NCBI GenBank assembly: GCA_016490735.1
Contig: JAEMWC010001190.1
Location: 16,001-80,000, forward strand
Direction: 5' to 3'
Origin: Pachyseris speciosa
Taxonomy: Eukaryota; Cnidaria; Anthozoa; Scleractinia; Pachyseridae
DNA: 64,000 nucleotides
Numbering within the stretch: position 1 is the first letter of the stretch; the number at the start of each line of letters is the position of its first letter. This document shows positions 29,240 to 41,263 of the stretch, in pieces. The translations under genes were made by a program, and so were the position numbers. Under the pieces are notes generated by a model, which saw nothing but the letters and a program-made list of their open reading frames with translations, was not told the origin of the DNA and made no database searches.

Positions 29240-30418
29240 TCTTCGTATGAAAATAAGGTTTCATTCACCTGCATATTAAACTCATTTTCATTCGAATAGT
29301 TGAACACTAGGCCCCGCTTTGAAAAAAGAGGCCTAAAGTAATTCGGAAATGGCCTATTTTGACATAATTGTCCGTAGAAATGACATAAAGGTAGTATCAA
29401 CCTTGGAATTTAGATCAGTCAACAATCACTCTAAACTCAGGGCTGTATAAAAGCACTCTATCACACCGAAATCCTTGCTTTGCTAAGCAAAAACAAAACC
29501 CTAAACTGCCTTGAAAGTTTTGTAGTTTACTTTCTACGTCCACCGAGGAAGCTTCTTCAATTAAAGATTCTCAGCGGCAAAACATCATCCAGTTAAACAG
29601 CAGCGAAGACAGAGTTATTATTACAACCTTGCCAAACCTCAGAAGCTGAAAATAACTCCAACGTTAACAAGTTTTGCTTGGTTAAAAAAAACTTAATTCC
29701 ATGCTTTCCATTGGGTTGGACGCGTCGGGAAAAAATGTTAAATTTTGTAAAAACCTCACATACTTTGGCTTACTCTGGGTCCTGGAGGTCTCTTTGTTTG
29801 TTTGCATGTTTTTTTGTGTGTCATCTATGAGCGGCGAAGCAGAATTTACATGTGGTAAGGTGACTGATAAAAATTTCAAACATCCTGAGGAGCAAACAAG
29901 GTAATATTATTCAGAACTACGCTTTCTTCCAAATTGAGGAGATTATTGTTGGAAAAATGGCCAATATCCTATTCTGATAAGCACACTGTTACTTTACGCT
30001 TCGCAATCGCATGTTTTGACGTTTGCCTCACTTTCTTACGGCGCTCTCTACAATTTTCCATTTTTAGAAGCCCAAACATCTTATTGCGGCTTACTGCTTT
30101 TTCGCTGAGCGAATTTAATGTGACAACAGACCAAATAACAAGTGACAATTTTGCGGTTTTTGCCCCGTCGAAATCGGCAAAATCCTTGTTGTGAAATACG
30201 ACAAATTATATAACAAAATGTTCATTGACATGCGTTATTTTCAGTGAGATAATCGATGTTTACATTCACCTTTTTTTACATTTTAGGGTTGGTGCAAGTA
30301 ATGAGTTTGTGGACCCTAGGAAAGCCGATGTGAACGCCTCGGAACAGATGTTTATATTGCCGTTCGAGCAAACCAAGTGTTTTTGTTCAGAAATACTTCA
30401 ACTAAAGCTATGTAGACC
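28915..30418. other. No gene seen
   Basis: Non-coding, AT-rich. A splice-acceptor-like TTTACATTTTAG at 30275-30286 precedes an open stretch, but no matching donor or protein family was found. Confidence 0.4.
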
Positions 30419-30945
30419 TTATCCCGGTTTCAGACGCCGTATTGGCGGGTAGGCAAACAGAACAGATTTTACAGTGTTTGTATGCAATTCCCTCGTTGCA
30501 AAAAAAAGCGTGAAGCTCCTGTTTCTCAATAAAAAATTATATTGTTAATTAATGGTACTAGGCAAAGGGTTCCACTAACAAAATTTGAGGGATTATGTTG
30601 TGCCAGAAAACGTTCTTTGGGTTTTGAATTTTCCATACATTAGTCTGTTATTTTTTCACGCGAATTTTTCAGCCCACGGCAAAAAATTACAAACAAATGT
30701 ATGGAAAAATTAAAAAAGCCAGAGAACTTTATCTGGTACGGCTAAATCCCTAAAATTTTGTCCGTGGAACCCTTATCGTAGAACTATTAATTAGAAGTAT
30801 ATTTTTTTGCTAGGAAACAGGCGCTTCACGCATTTTTTTTTTTTTTTACAACGAATTTGCATACAAACACTCTAATTTCTCCTCTGTTTACCTACCCGTC
30901 AAGATGGCGTCTGAAACCTTGATAACGTCTATGCTGGTAGAGTTT
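30419..30945. mobile_element. Foldback MITE with long imperfect inverted arms
   Basis: Arms of about 90 bases (CGGTTTCAGACGCC, CGGGTAGG, AGTGTTTGTATGCAA) are inverted between 30421-30515 and 30855-30945. The middle is itself partly self-complementary (TTTTTCCATACATT at 30620-30720). It is non-coding. Confidence 0.7.
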
Positions 30946-31864
30946 GAGAAATCTCGATTTTTTCATTTTGCACACCTACAGGAAATATTTACGGACAGCC
31001 GCACATAACAACTTAATTGACTTAACAGTCATTATTTTTTCTGCTTTTTCCATTTTTTCTTTGGTCTGTGTAGAATTCTTTGCGATTAGACAGGCCAGGT
31101 GTTGTTAGTAGCATGCCTCCAATTTGGCTAATTAAACAAAGTCACTACAATACTCCTCTAAGGCTACAAGATTGTATTATCTTTTACATCAACTACTTAC
31201 AGACACACGTAGGAGCAAGCGACACAACCAGAAAAAAGACTGCAAGGTACATCTCAGCCTGAAGAAATTCAAAGCAGACAATGAGTGAATAATCCTTGTA
31301 TTTATTTTGATGCCCGTGGTTTGAGGAGAGAAAATAAGGAGAGAGAAGAGTTTTCGTTTTGTTATTAGGATTAAACATCTCAATCCAATTCGCAACTCGA
31401 CAAAGTTGAAAGTTCGGTAGGATCAACTGCCGACACTCTACTCAAATGTATGTATTAGCTTCGCCACATCAAACGTTACATGTCAGTTGTATCTATCAGC
31501 AAATCCATTATATCTTTTTGTAAACCGAAGCAATGAAGACAGAAATTTGGGATTGAGGCAGTGAGTTAGTGAATTTTGTTGAGTCACCTAGTCGATCCTT
31601 TTGAGAGAGGAAAATTGGACGGCTAACCCAGACGCTGTTTACTTTGACCGAGAGGGAAAACAGAGAAAACAAAGCTTTCAACTATTCCGATTAATTTTCC
31701 GAATAAACAAACAGGAAGTTGGAAGACCCTCTTTTAATGGTACCAATGGCACGAGTAAAGTGAAAGTTCTTGGAAATTTTAATTCGACATACGTAGAAAC
31801 TTACAGGAAACTAAAAGAATCTAAGGCACATGGTCCTTAAAATGAAAGCGGTGCGAGGCAAAAA

Positions 31865-32170
31865 AAAGTTATCCGCCGACCGGTTATTTCAGTTGGTAGA
31901 GCACCGGACTTCCGTGCGCGCGGTCGGTCCATGTTTACACCTCTGCGAGACCAGCATTCAGGGTCTTTATATAATTGAGGAGAAAGTGCTGCTATGGTAA
32001 TGACATCTGCAAACGGTCATATTTTCTAATCTTCCCTGACAAGGACATTAACGACACTTGTTCCTAATAATCTATGAGACGTTAAGGAACCCACGCACTG
32101 TTCGAAAACAGTAGAGGCATCGTCCCTGGTGTGGTGGTCTATCTCTATCTTTCACATTCATGAGTGGGTT
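31865..32170 (+). mobile_element. tRNA-derived SINE, plus strand
   Basis: Starts CGACCGGTTATTTCAGTTGG with a recognisable A box (CAGTTGGTAGAGCACC). The body contains GCATTCAGGGTCTTTATATA, GAGGAGAAAGTGCTGC, TGACATCTGCAAA and GAGACGTTAAGGAACC. The same body, inverted, is found at 53740-54145, so this is a dispersed family. The B box is damaged. Confidence 0.75.
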
Positions 32171-32288
32171 GGGTTGGCGGGCGAGATCAAAATGTAGACT
32201 GGTAGCTGCTAGCGGCGCGTTTAAATGCTGACGTCGGATCTCACCCAACAGAAGAATTGAAAATCGCGCACCGACTATGCGATATGAC

Positions 32289-32291
<3 letters not shown>

Positions 32292-32338
<47 letters not shown>
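32292..32338. repeat. (AT)n microsatellite
   Basis: Uninterrupted TA dinucleotides inside the tail of the SINE region. Confidence 0.95.
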
Positions 32339-32340
<2 letters not shown>

Positions 32341-33639
32341 TCCTTTGCTATTACCGCAAACGACTTTATGTTGTCCAGACATTGCTCTCCTAGGTGGTTA
32401 TCAAAAAAATAAAATAAAATAAAATGAAATTTTTTTTTGGAGCGATAATTATACGATTGATAGCCATAACTGGGTACTGCAAAAATAGTGTAACCCTCAT
32501 GTTAGTAGCGCCAAACAAAAAGAAGGAGGAAAGTCTGTCCTTGTTACATCGAGCGCATTATTCTTATAATAATGCCCGAGGTCTGTGTTTTTTTTTTTTT
32601 CGCAATAACAATCCATAGAATCCTTATCAACATATAACCCTGTAAAATTACAAAATCGCAAAGTCAGCGGGTATTCCAACTTGGGTCTCCTGCTCGAAAG
32701 ACGGCAGCTATATCCGCTCGACCATAAACACACAGCATAAAAAATTACTTAGGGATATTAAGGCATAGTTAGAAGCATTTGCATAAAATAATAATTATAA
32801 CATTGTGTAGATATAAAAAGCATGGCTGCTCCTCCTTGTTTGGGGTGGCCCCCGAAAACGACCAGGGGCTCATGGACCCGCGGGGTCCCCAGTCAGTAAT
32901 ATTACAACATCTCCCCTCTAGCAGGATTCAATGACTCTTTCTCGCTTCCTGACTCCTCCTCCAGATCTCGTAGTAATTAGTGGATTTTGTGCTTGTACCT
33001 TGATTCTCAACGGTGCGTCTTTTTTTCTGAGTGACCGTTCCTCAGTTTCAGGTAAATTAAAACTTCTGGGGGAGCCGCCAAGCTGGGAAGCCACAGCATG
33101 ACGCAGTTGGGGATGCATGAATTGATCATTTGGAACTGAGATGATCTGTCTCTTATTTCTTCTGTAGATAAGCCCCTGTTCATCTTCCAGGGGATACGAC
33201 CTTGGTAACACGCTCCCGATTTGGAATAATTCGCACTTTGTCCCCCACCTCAAGTGGAGGCAAGTCTCTACTCTGTTTGTCATAGTTTCTCTTAAAAATG
33301 TCCTGACGAAGTTGAAGTGCTTTCACAACTTGGTCAGGGTCCACTTCTTGGGGTAACAAGAGACTTCGACGAGTAGGTATTATTGTGCGTGTTCGCTGAC
33401 TCATCAGTAACTAAACAGGTGACACACCTATATCTTGGAAAGGTGTATTGCGATACTTCAGCAATCCCTCAAATGGGTCCTTAGGGTCTGCTGCAGCCTT
33501 CTTCAGGGTACGTGCACTGCCCTCTCTTCTGCATCATTCAATTGTGGGTACTCCGGTGAGCTTGTAGTATGGCGAGATCCCCATGGCTACTGTTAAATAA
33601 ATTTCTGGTATTGCTCTAGTGATGATCTTCAGATCATGG

Positions 33640-34520
33640 CCAAGTTCATCTTGATGGTGCAGCAGTTCCACGATGGCATGAAAGCGAGAGTGCAGGATGA
33701 CGGCGAGTACTCTCAGCCGTTCCTGTAACCAGTGGAGTAAAGCAGGATTGCATGCCGGCTCCCACCCTGTTCAGTGTGATGTTCTCCGCGATGCTAACTG
33801 ACGCTTTCCGAGACGGTGACATTGGAGTTGGCTTTCGGTATCGTACCCACGGCAAACTCTTTAACACTCGGAGACTGCTAGCCAAGACCAAAGTGCATGA
33901 AGACACAGCCCGAGATATCCTCTTCGCTGACGACTGCGCGCTGGATGCTTCCACTCAGTCTGACATGTAGGGAAGCATGGACATCTCCTCCCAATTGCCT
34001 GCAACGACTTTGGGCTCACGATTTCCACCAAGAAGACAGAGGTCATGCACCAGCCAGCGCCTGAAGCTCCCTACACCGAGCCCACATCACCGTCAACGGT
34101 CAGCGACTAGCCGTATCAGACAAGTTTGTCTACCTCGGCAGTACTTTGTCACGCTCCTTCAACATCGATGAGGGAGAGGCCTACAGAATCGCTAGAGCCA
34201 GCGCAGCCTTCGTTAGATTGAAGGATAAGGTCTGGAAGCGCAGAGGACTAAGCCTTGACACCAAGCCCAAAGTATACAGAGCAGTTGTGTTACCATCCCT
34301 GCTCTACGCCTGCGTGACCTGGACAGTTTACACTCGGCATTTCCGATAGCTCAATGCCTTCCATATGAGATGTCTCAGAACCTTGCTCTGCTTTAAGTGA
34401 CTGGACAAAGTGCCAGACACGGAAGTGCTCTTGCGGGCTGAGATTGAGAGCATCCACGCCATCCTGACGCGCTCTCAGCTCCGGTGGGCTGGCCATGTTA
34501 ACCACATGGAAGACAGTTCG
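33640..34520 (+). pseudogene. Non-LTR retrotransposon reverse transcriptase fragment
   Basis: Plus-strand scraps in two or three frames show QGCMPAPTLFSVMFSAMLTD, RDILFADDCALDA (the FADD catalytic box), VLPSLLYACVTWTVY and SQLRWAGHVNHMED, the ordered motifs of LINE reverse transcriptases from the fingers to the C-terminal thumb. It has several stops and frame changes, no endonuclease and no 3' tail. It sits inside the gypsy remnant in the opposite orientation, so it arrived later or came with a rearrangement. Confidence 0.85.
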
Positions 34521-34862
34521 TGCAATGATCGGCCTAATCATTCGCCTTCGCACACACCCCACACCCCCAGTGACGTGAAGAAGTCGTGGTCATCTTCTCA
34601 GGTTGACTGACTGTTCAGTGTCACTGAGAGGTGCTCTGCTAAGACAGTCTGAGATTACTTGCTTATTTCTAGGAACATATCTCACATCAAGATCATACTT
34701 GGCGAGATTTAGAAGCATCACTTTAGCCTGGGAAGGGCATCATTAGGTGGTGTTTCTTGAATGTAGGCTCTTACGGTTTATAAACAGTTTCAACAATGAC
34801 TCTTCACCCATTCATTCATTCATGAAGTTAAATTTTTATGCTTCCCATACAATAGGTAACAG

Positions 34863-34867
<5 letters not shown>

Positions 34868-34920
<53 letters not shown>
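34868..34920. repeat. (CT)n microsatellite
   Basis: Pure CT dinucleotides. Frames across it (poly-Leu-Ser or poly-Arg-Glu) are artefacts. Confidence 0.95.
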
Positions 34921-34924
<4 letters not shown>

Positions 34925-35411
34925 GTTGGCATATTTTCTCTCACTGGTAGTAGGTGATTTGGAGCCGAATACAGTTGCGTTACCTTGTTGCATAATCATT
35001 GCACCACGTTCAGTGCTACTTGCATCCACATCAGTTTAGCACTGTTTATTTCTTGTTGCGAAATAAGCAAATACAGGTGCTGTAGTGATGACAGTTGTTT
35101 TTATTTTGTCGGATTTTGTCTTCGCCGTCAACTTTGCCTCATAAGAAACGGAAAGGGTGAAAAGATATTTGAACGGTTCCAGCACCGAGCCAGCGCTAAG
35201 GCGTTTTTTTGCCCTCAGAAAATCGCATCGCTCAGCTTTCATACCACTCGACAAAAAGGCCGAAAGATTCATGCTTTTTCTCTTGCCTCTCGATCGAAAA
35301 TCCGTCCAAGCGGTCCCGAGCTATCCCTCAGAGCAAAACAAAATCCCACATTTTGCAAAAGGTCGAAATGCGTAGGAAGATCTTTATGTGCCGGCCAGAA
35401 ACCGTCCTGCT

Positions 35412-35525
35412 GATTGCCTCCTTCTGTTTGGACGCCTTTAAATGATAACTTATTAAAGTTTCCAACCACTGTACGCATTTTAAATCGGTTGATGTTGAGC
35501 GGCGTCCAGTCAGGAAGAGGCAATC
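35412..35525. repeat. Short foldback
   Basis: GATTGCCTCCTTCTGTTTGG is repeated inverted at 35501-35525 with a 64-base loop. Confidence 0.6.
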
Positions 35526-35964
35526 ATCACTTCATGTGCATAGCTTACTTCGTTAGGGTTGAGGTTCAAACCTATTTCAAACCTCTGCTTCTGTCAAGCA
35601 CTGCTCTCAACTTATTATCAATGTCTCTTTGATCTTCACCATGTATCAGGAAATCATCTACCATAATTTTGACAGGAACCCCTTCAAACAGCCTGTACAT
35701 CTCCCTTTAATACATTTCAGGTGTCGATGAAGTACTGAAGGATCCTCAGAAACTGAACTCCTCATGTTGTTCGACTAAGACAAAAAAAACATGGCTGCTC
35801 CTCCTTGTTAGGGATGGCCCCCTAACACAATTAGGGATCCATGAGCCCGTGGGGTCCCAAGTCAGTATTACAACAATGTCGAAGTAATAAAGTTTTTCTA
35901 ATCAAAATAATTACTTACTTATTAATTAATTACTTAATCGTCTTTTTTCTTATTAAAAAAATAT

Positions 35965-36850
35965 TTTCTAAATTTCGGAAAAGATGGTAGAAAATGAGTC
36001 AACATCACGCAACATACCTCACCGAGAGAAGAAATAGTCTGGTCACGGCTTGGTTCGGATCTGAAAAAAGAAAACCAGCTTTTATTCTTTATTTACGGTT
36101 TTGCCTTTCAAGGGGTTTTATTTTGTTAGTTTTGAAAATTTCGCGCCTCTTGTACCTTTACGAGTTACCCCTGGCGCTGGTAAAATATTTCTCCCCTGCC
36201 AAGTGCTGTTTTAGAACTCGCTTTTCCCGCCCTCCCATTTGTCGTCTTTAGCATCATCCCTTCTAGTCTCCCGGGCTCACGCCCCCTGTCCCCCCTCCAC
36301 TGTCTTGAAAACCTGTCACCCATGTATTGAGAAGTTAATTGACGCACGCTTAAAACATTCATGTCCTGGAAAACTGACACAAATTTTTCACGGTTGTAAA
36401 AAAATATTAGGAACAATTTTCCGAATAAAAAATTAGGAAAGTGGAGAAACGTTGCTAGTAGTACTAATAAAGGCGCAAGTTAAAGAGAAAAAATTATGTA
36501 ATTGGGAAATTATAATTCTTCAACATATGTAAAAAACTGGCAGGAACTTTCACAAACAAGCACATATGGTCCACAGAAAGGAAAGAGGAGTGAGAGGAGA
36601 AAAACCTATCCACTATTTAATATTGTCCAAGATATTTCTCTTGACGAATTTTGTTCATTGTAAGTTTATTTAATAATTTATTTTCTTAATTTTCCTCGAA
36701 GATGGTGGAAAACGAACGAACAACACGCAACGTACCTTAAGGACACAAGAAATAGTTTGATCACTTATTGAGGTTGATCTGGCTGAAAATGAAAATACTC
36801 CATTTTATTTTACAGTTCTAGATTGGAGGACTTATTTTGATGTAAAAATA
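35965..36850. repeat. Diverged direct repeats
   Basis: AAGATGGTAGAAAATGAG... at 35980 and AAGATGGTGGAAAACGAACG at 36701 begin two similar segments of about 130 bases about 720 bases apart. No coding content is seen; they may be remnants of LTR-like ends. Confidence 0.4.
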
Positions 36851-37659
36851 TACTGGTTTTGAGATAAATGTTTGATGGATCAGGACGCTTCTCGGACATA
36901 GTTTTAAAACCAGCATATAAGGAAAACGTATTTCACAGGTAACCAACTTGATTTAGTAAGGCACAACAGTAACCTCAGCACCTGCATACAATACATACCT
37001 CTTTTTTCTTGAAAACTCCTCAGTCTCAATATGAATAATAGCACCGATTAAACTCTCTCGTTCACTGCAGTCAGGCAACAGCGATGGAATCAGCTGGTGT
37101 CATTTGTGTAATAAATATAATGACTAAGCAGAGAAAAGACGTCAGAGGTGCATTTGTTTTTCTTAAAACCCATTTGAATCCATATGGCTGAATTAATTTG
37201 GTTTTTCATCAGCCAATGCTTTTTATTTAAAGACATAAGGATGTTTATGTTAAGGATAGAACTTCCCTTCGACGGCCATGCGGTGCACTTGTGAGTTCAC
37301 AGTTGATTCTGTTTAGGGAGTAATCGAAAAAGGTTAAGGACCGGGGTGAAAAGCAACCTCCAAGGTGCTACCTCTAAGAATGTTGACCAAAAGAAGGAGA
37401 GAGTGGAAACTGGGAAATTAATTAATGTATTTAGAGAGGGATTGACTTTTTGAATAAGGAACATGCAGCCTTGTTACAACATCGTCCTGAATCTAACATA
37501 CTCAGTATAAAAGAAGAGATTGTTTAAAAGGAAGTAATTTTTCCTCTGAGCCATTTGAGATTTCACGGAGCGAAACCTGAGCATAAGGTGAAAACGTTTT
37601 CTCGGTTCGAAAGCTGGATGTAACGAGTAGCGAAGCCAGGCGGTTTAAATATAGCAACG
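36851..37659. other. No gene seen
   Basis: AT-rich sequence without recognisable repeats or exons. Confidence 0.4.
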
Positions 37660-37790
37660 CATAAATTACTCAAATGAAGAATGATCCTCGCAGTTATGAA
37701 CGCAATTTACGCAATTGCGAAAAGAAGCCTGAAAAAATTTCAGGACTTGAACGGGGTTTGAACCCGTGACCTCGCGATTACCGGTGCGAT

Positions 37791-37831
<41 letters not shown>

Positions 37832-38860
37832 AGGTCAATTGTGGGTTCATATGATTCCGTGAAAGAAATGAGTATGAATCATATGTGAATTTCGGAAATG
37901 AAATCAAATCCAACGTCAGGGGCTTCATAGCTCAGTTGGTTAGAGCATCGCACCGGTAATCGCGAGGTCACGGGTTCAAACCCAGGCTTCTTTTCGCAAT
38001 TGCGTAAATTGCGTTCATAACTGCGAGGATCATTTTTCATTTGATTTCATTTCCGCAGTTCATATATGATTCGTTTCATATATCATTCATACTCATTTCT
38101 TTCACGGAATCATATGAACCCACAATTAACCTGCTCCCAACGTCAGTGGCTTCATAGTTCAGTTGGTTAGAGCATCGCACCGGTAATCGCGAGGTCACGG
38201 GTTCAAACCCCGTTCAAGTCCTGAATTTTTTTTTCTTTCAGGTTTCTTTTCGCAATTGCGTAAATTGCGTTCATAACTGCGAGGATCATTTTTCATTTGA
38301 TTTCATTTCCGCAGTATATTAATGATTCATTTCATATATCATTCATGCTCATTTCTTTCACGGGATCATATGAACCCACAATTGACCTGCTCCCAACGTC
38401 AGTGGCTTCATAGTTCAGTTGGTTAGGGCATCGCACCGGTAATCGCGAGGTCGCGGGTTCAAACCCCGTTCAAGTCCTGAATTTTTTTTTTCTTTCAGGT
38501 TTCTTTTCGCAATTGCATAAATTGCGTTCATAACTGCGAGGATCATTCTTCATTTGATTTCATTTCCGCAGTTCATATATGATTCATTTCATATATTATT
38601 CACACTCATTTCTTTCACGGGAACATATGAACCCACAATTGACCTGCTCCCAACGTCAGTGGCTTCATAGTTCAGTTGGTTAGGGCATCGCACCGGTAAT
38701 CGCGAGGTCGCGGGTTCAAACCCCGTTCAAGTCCTGAATTTTTTTTTTCTTTCAGGTTTCTTTTCGCAATTGCATAAATTGCGTTCATAACTGCGAGGAT
38801 CATTCTTCATTTGATTTCATTTCCGCAGTTCATATATGATTCATTTCATATATCATTCAT
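37660..38860. repeat. Array of tRNA-Thr-like repeats
   Basis: One unit is inverted (tRNA-like part 37741-37816, minus strand) and four are direct, with tRNA-like parts starting at 37921, 38148, 38404 and 38661. The last three are spaced 256-257 bases. Each has GGCTTCATAG-TTCAGTTGGTTAGAG, the loop CACCGGTAA, GGTCACGGGTTCAAACCC, a CAGG/T-rich piece, GCAATTGCGTAAATTGCG and TTCATAACTGCGAGGATCA. The anticodon arm contains an extra C that spoils the stem, so these are not functional tRNAs. The flanks tie them to the unit at 3557. Confidence 0.8.
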
Positions 38861-38869
38861 ACGCATAAA

Positions 38870-39430
38870 TTACTGTAAAAACCGGACATAGCTTATTCAG
38901 TTCTCTGTCTGTGTGGTTTTTCTCTTGCTTAAACTGTCTCAAACAAACGGCGGTCTTCCAAAGGATTTTTCTTAAGAAACGATTGCAGCAGATCTCGAGA
39001 AAACGTATATTCTGTTTTATTTAGCGTACGCCTGCGAGTAGCGAACACACATCTGAAACGAAACTCCCAAAATATACGGACGCCATACGTGCTAATCTTT
39101 TTGTCTACTTAAAGATATTTATTTCTGTTACACTTCTTAATGAACTATTGTTCTTTTAGTATTTAAACGCCCAAAATTTTTATCATTTTCTGTCTTAATA
39201 ATGGCGTTACGTTAACGTCGAAACGTCGTCGAATTAGCTTTTTACCTTTTTTTATCTTTTTATCATGTTTTTTAGAAATATTTTATTGCAATCTTTTATA
39301 GTGAAATGTTTTCAAAGCCACTTCTTTTCCGTGTGTTTATTTTTAGTTTGTTTTATTTAGAGCTGTTTTTTGCTCCGTATTGCAATTTTAGGCATATCTT
39401 TGGGAGATTTTTAATTTTGATTAATAAGGT
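38870..39430. other. No gene seen
   Basis: AT-rich sequence. ACGTTAACGTCGAAACG at 39210 is a repeat-type word. No exon is supported. Confidence 0.4.
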
Positions 39431-39435
39431 TGCAT

Positions 39436-39970
39436 GATGCCTGGAAGACCTATGACAGAAGAGCAGAGGGAAAAAAAGAGAGAAAGAAAACGAGAACGAC
39501 AAAGGTGAAAAAAAACTACGAGAAATGAGAAGCAACAGAACGGAGGAAGAGCGAGAAGCTGAAGTACAAAGACTGCGGGAAATGAGAAGGAGCAGAACTG
39601 AAGAAGAACGGGAACCTGAAGTACAAAGACTGCGAGAGTTGAGAAGGAGCAGAACTGAACAAGAACGGAAAACTGAAATACAAAGACTGCGAGAATGAGA
39701 AGGAACAGAACTGAAGAAGAAAGGGAAACTGAAGTACAAAGACTGCGAGAATTGAGAAGGAGCAGAACTCAACAAGAAGGGGAATACTGAAATACAACGA
39801 CTGCGAGAATTGAGAAGGAGCGGAACCGAAGAAGAACGGGAAACTGAAATACAAAGACTGCGAGAAATGAGAAGGAGCAGAACCGAAGAAGAACGGGTGA
39901 CTGAAGTAGAAAGACTGCGAGAATTGAGAAGGAGTAGAACTGAAGAAGAACGGGAAACTGAAATACAAAT
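39436..39970 (+). repeat. Coding-type 57-bp tandem repeat, charged 19-residue unit
   Basis: After a start-like MMPGRPMTEEQREKKRERKR segment that ends in TGA, about eight 57-base units run from 39537 to 39970. Each encodes RTEEERETEIQRLRELRRS or a close variant. One unit is a base short and another a base long, so the frame is lost and regained. Such Arg/Glu repeats form long single helices. The array stops where the minus-strand polymerase fragment begins. Long minus-strand frames across it are only its shadow. Confidence 0.6.
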
Positions 39971-39984
39971 CAGCTGGTCCGGCG

Positions 39985-41017
39985 TCTTGGCCACTTGCAC
40001 GAAACAAGGGTGCTCGTGGATCATGACGTCTTGGACACCTGGAATTCCCGCACCCCCCGCAACAGTTTGCCGCAGTCCCTGTAAAACAGACGCCGACAAT
40101 GAGGGCACAAAGCACTGGCCGTCCCCTTCTCCGACCTAGCCCGAGCATGATCGGGGCAACCTTCTTGCAAACAAGCCCCGCAATGATCGGCGTTTAGGGT
40201 GCAGCGATGTTGGCCCGCATTGTTGTAGCCCTTGTAGCAATGAGCGCAAAAGTAACTGGTACCAAGCAAAAGTCTCAAAGTTCCGGTCGGCGTCCACCAC
40301 CACGATGGTGTAGTCGACCATGGACAGATGAGCCGCAAACTGTTTCAATTCCGTGTCCCCGCAGACGCCCAAAGGCACACCCGTGGTCACGTGCAACTGA
40401 GTGGCCGCCCACAATTGCGGAGCGCGCCCTCGTTGGAACGCGAGCCATTGTGGATGGTTCTCTAGCTTGGCGCGCGCCGTCATCACAGCCCGCGCGCAGC
40501 ACAGCTGTGCCCGCGTACAAGGAATCTTGATCACGGCCCTCTTAATGACGCGCAACACCTCCGACGACCGATGACCCGGTTTCATGCGGCGTTTGGTACC
40601 CCCGCCGCGCGGCGTGCCACACACGTGCACGAACGTCAATTGAAACTGTTCGTTGGGATTCAACATCTTGGCCAGGTGCTGCAACATGGTGTCCACCCGC
40701 AAAGAATCCCTACGCCATTCCCCGGCCGTCAACCCCCAACCGTTGTAACTGTTCACCAAACGATTAGAGCCTATGGTGAAGAACACGCGGTCCCGATCCT
40801 CAATCTCTTCCTCCTGGTCGCGCAGCAAACGTTCCAGGGCCCCGCGAAGCCCTTGTGTCAACGCGGCCGCCAAGTTCTGGCGCGGTCTCAAAGCCCCCAC
40901 TTGGCGCACGCGCGTCCGAAACATGGGCTCCTGGACGCCCATGCACACACTGCGCCGCTGCACCACGGGCTCAAACTCGAACTCGAATCTTCCTGGCAGG
41001 TCCTGGTCTTGACTCAT
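39985..41017 (-). pseudogene. N-terminal region of a second, different DNA polymerase B (truncated)
   Basis: From ATG 41017 the frame runs GHRSSEVLRVIKRAVIKI, RAQLCCARAVMTARAKLENH and TTGVPLGVCGDTELKQF. These are signature phrases of the N-terminal region of DNA_pol_B_2 polymerases carried by a distinct group of Polinton-like elements and adintovirus-like viruses, by my recollection of the family. After VVVDADRNFETF the frame shifts near 40265 and residues appear to be lost. A zinc-rich module follows (GTSYFCAHCYKGYNN, CGACLQEGCPDH, CPHCRRLFYRDC), then sequence ends at the 57-bp repeat array. The exonuclease and polymerase cores are missing, so it cannot be active. It is unrelated at sequence level to the intact polymerase at 10415. 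Confidence 0.7.
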
Positions 41018-41263
41018 GCTGGTACGGTACCGTCACGCCAGGCACCTCACTTTATACACCGTCACTGCTGACGCCACCCTGGCGTGGCCCCATCCCCGCA
41101 TACCAATCAATGCAAACCACCCGGTCTGACGTCATGGAAGAACCGGGGGGATGAGGGGTCCCTCCCCCTCTTGAGGTCACGTGGGGAATCTCCGCGGCGC
41201 TGATTGGTGGACACCAAATCGATAAAGGCGACGCACCGGCCACGGAGATCACTCTGTTTCAAG
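41018..41263. promoter_or_regulatory. Compact divergent promoter of the G+C-rich element
   Basis: For the minus gene, TATAAAG lies 30-40 bases before ATG 41017. For the plus gene, GATAAAG lies about 40 bases before ATG 41264. Between them are the palindromic CRE TGACGTCA (about 41128), an E-box-type CACGTG (about 41176) and CCAAT boxes in both orientations (ACCAATCAATG, GATTGGTGG). Such density in 246 bases resembles viral or housekeeping bidirectional promoters. Confidence 0.6.

Larger units (their letters stand above)
32821..35875 (-). mobile_element. Ty3/gypsy LTR retrotransposon remnant, minus strand
   Basis: LTR-like sequence starting TGTTGTAATA on the minus strand occurs at 32909 downward and at 35875 downward. 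A polypurine tract AGAGGGGAGA directly precedes the left copy, as expected for a 3' LTR. Minus-strand coding scraps in order are reverse transcriptase with KIMVDDFLIHG (35690-35610), RNase H with KYDLDVRYVPRNKQVISD (34730-34660), and integrase C-terminus with LPPLEVGDKVRI and RRNKRQI (33404-32930). Gag and most of pol are gone, and a LINE fragment interrupts it. It is inactive. Confidence 0.8.

Noticed and set aside
34820..35029. Arg-Glu or Leu-Ser repeat frames
   Set aside because: Produced by the CT microsatellite.
37911..38740. Functional tRNA-Thr genes
   Set aside because: An extra base disrupts the anticodon stem, position 33 is C, and the copies sit in a repeated unit with shared flanks.
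39353..40148. Two 200-250-codon minus-strand frames rich in Ser, Phe and Leu
   Set aside because: They are the reverse complement of the 57-bp charged repeat. Only their last part overlaps the polymerase fragment.
40207..41154. Plus-strand frames opposite the second polymerase fragment
   Set aside because: The minus frame carries the recognisable family phrases. High G+C keeps the opposite strand open by chance.
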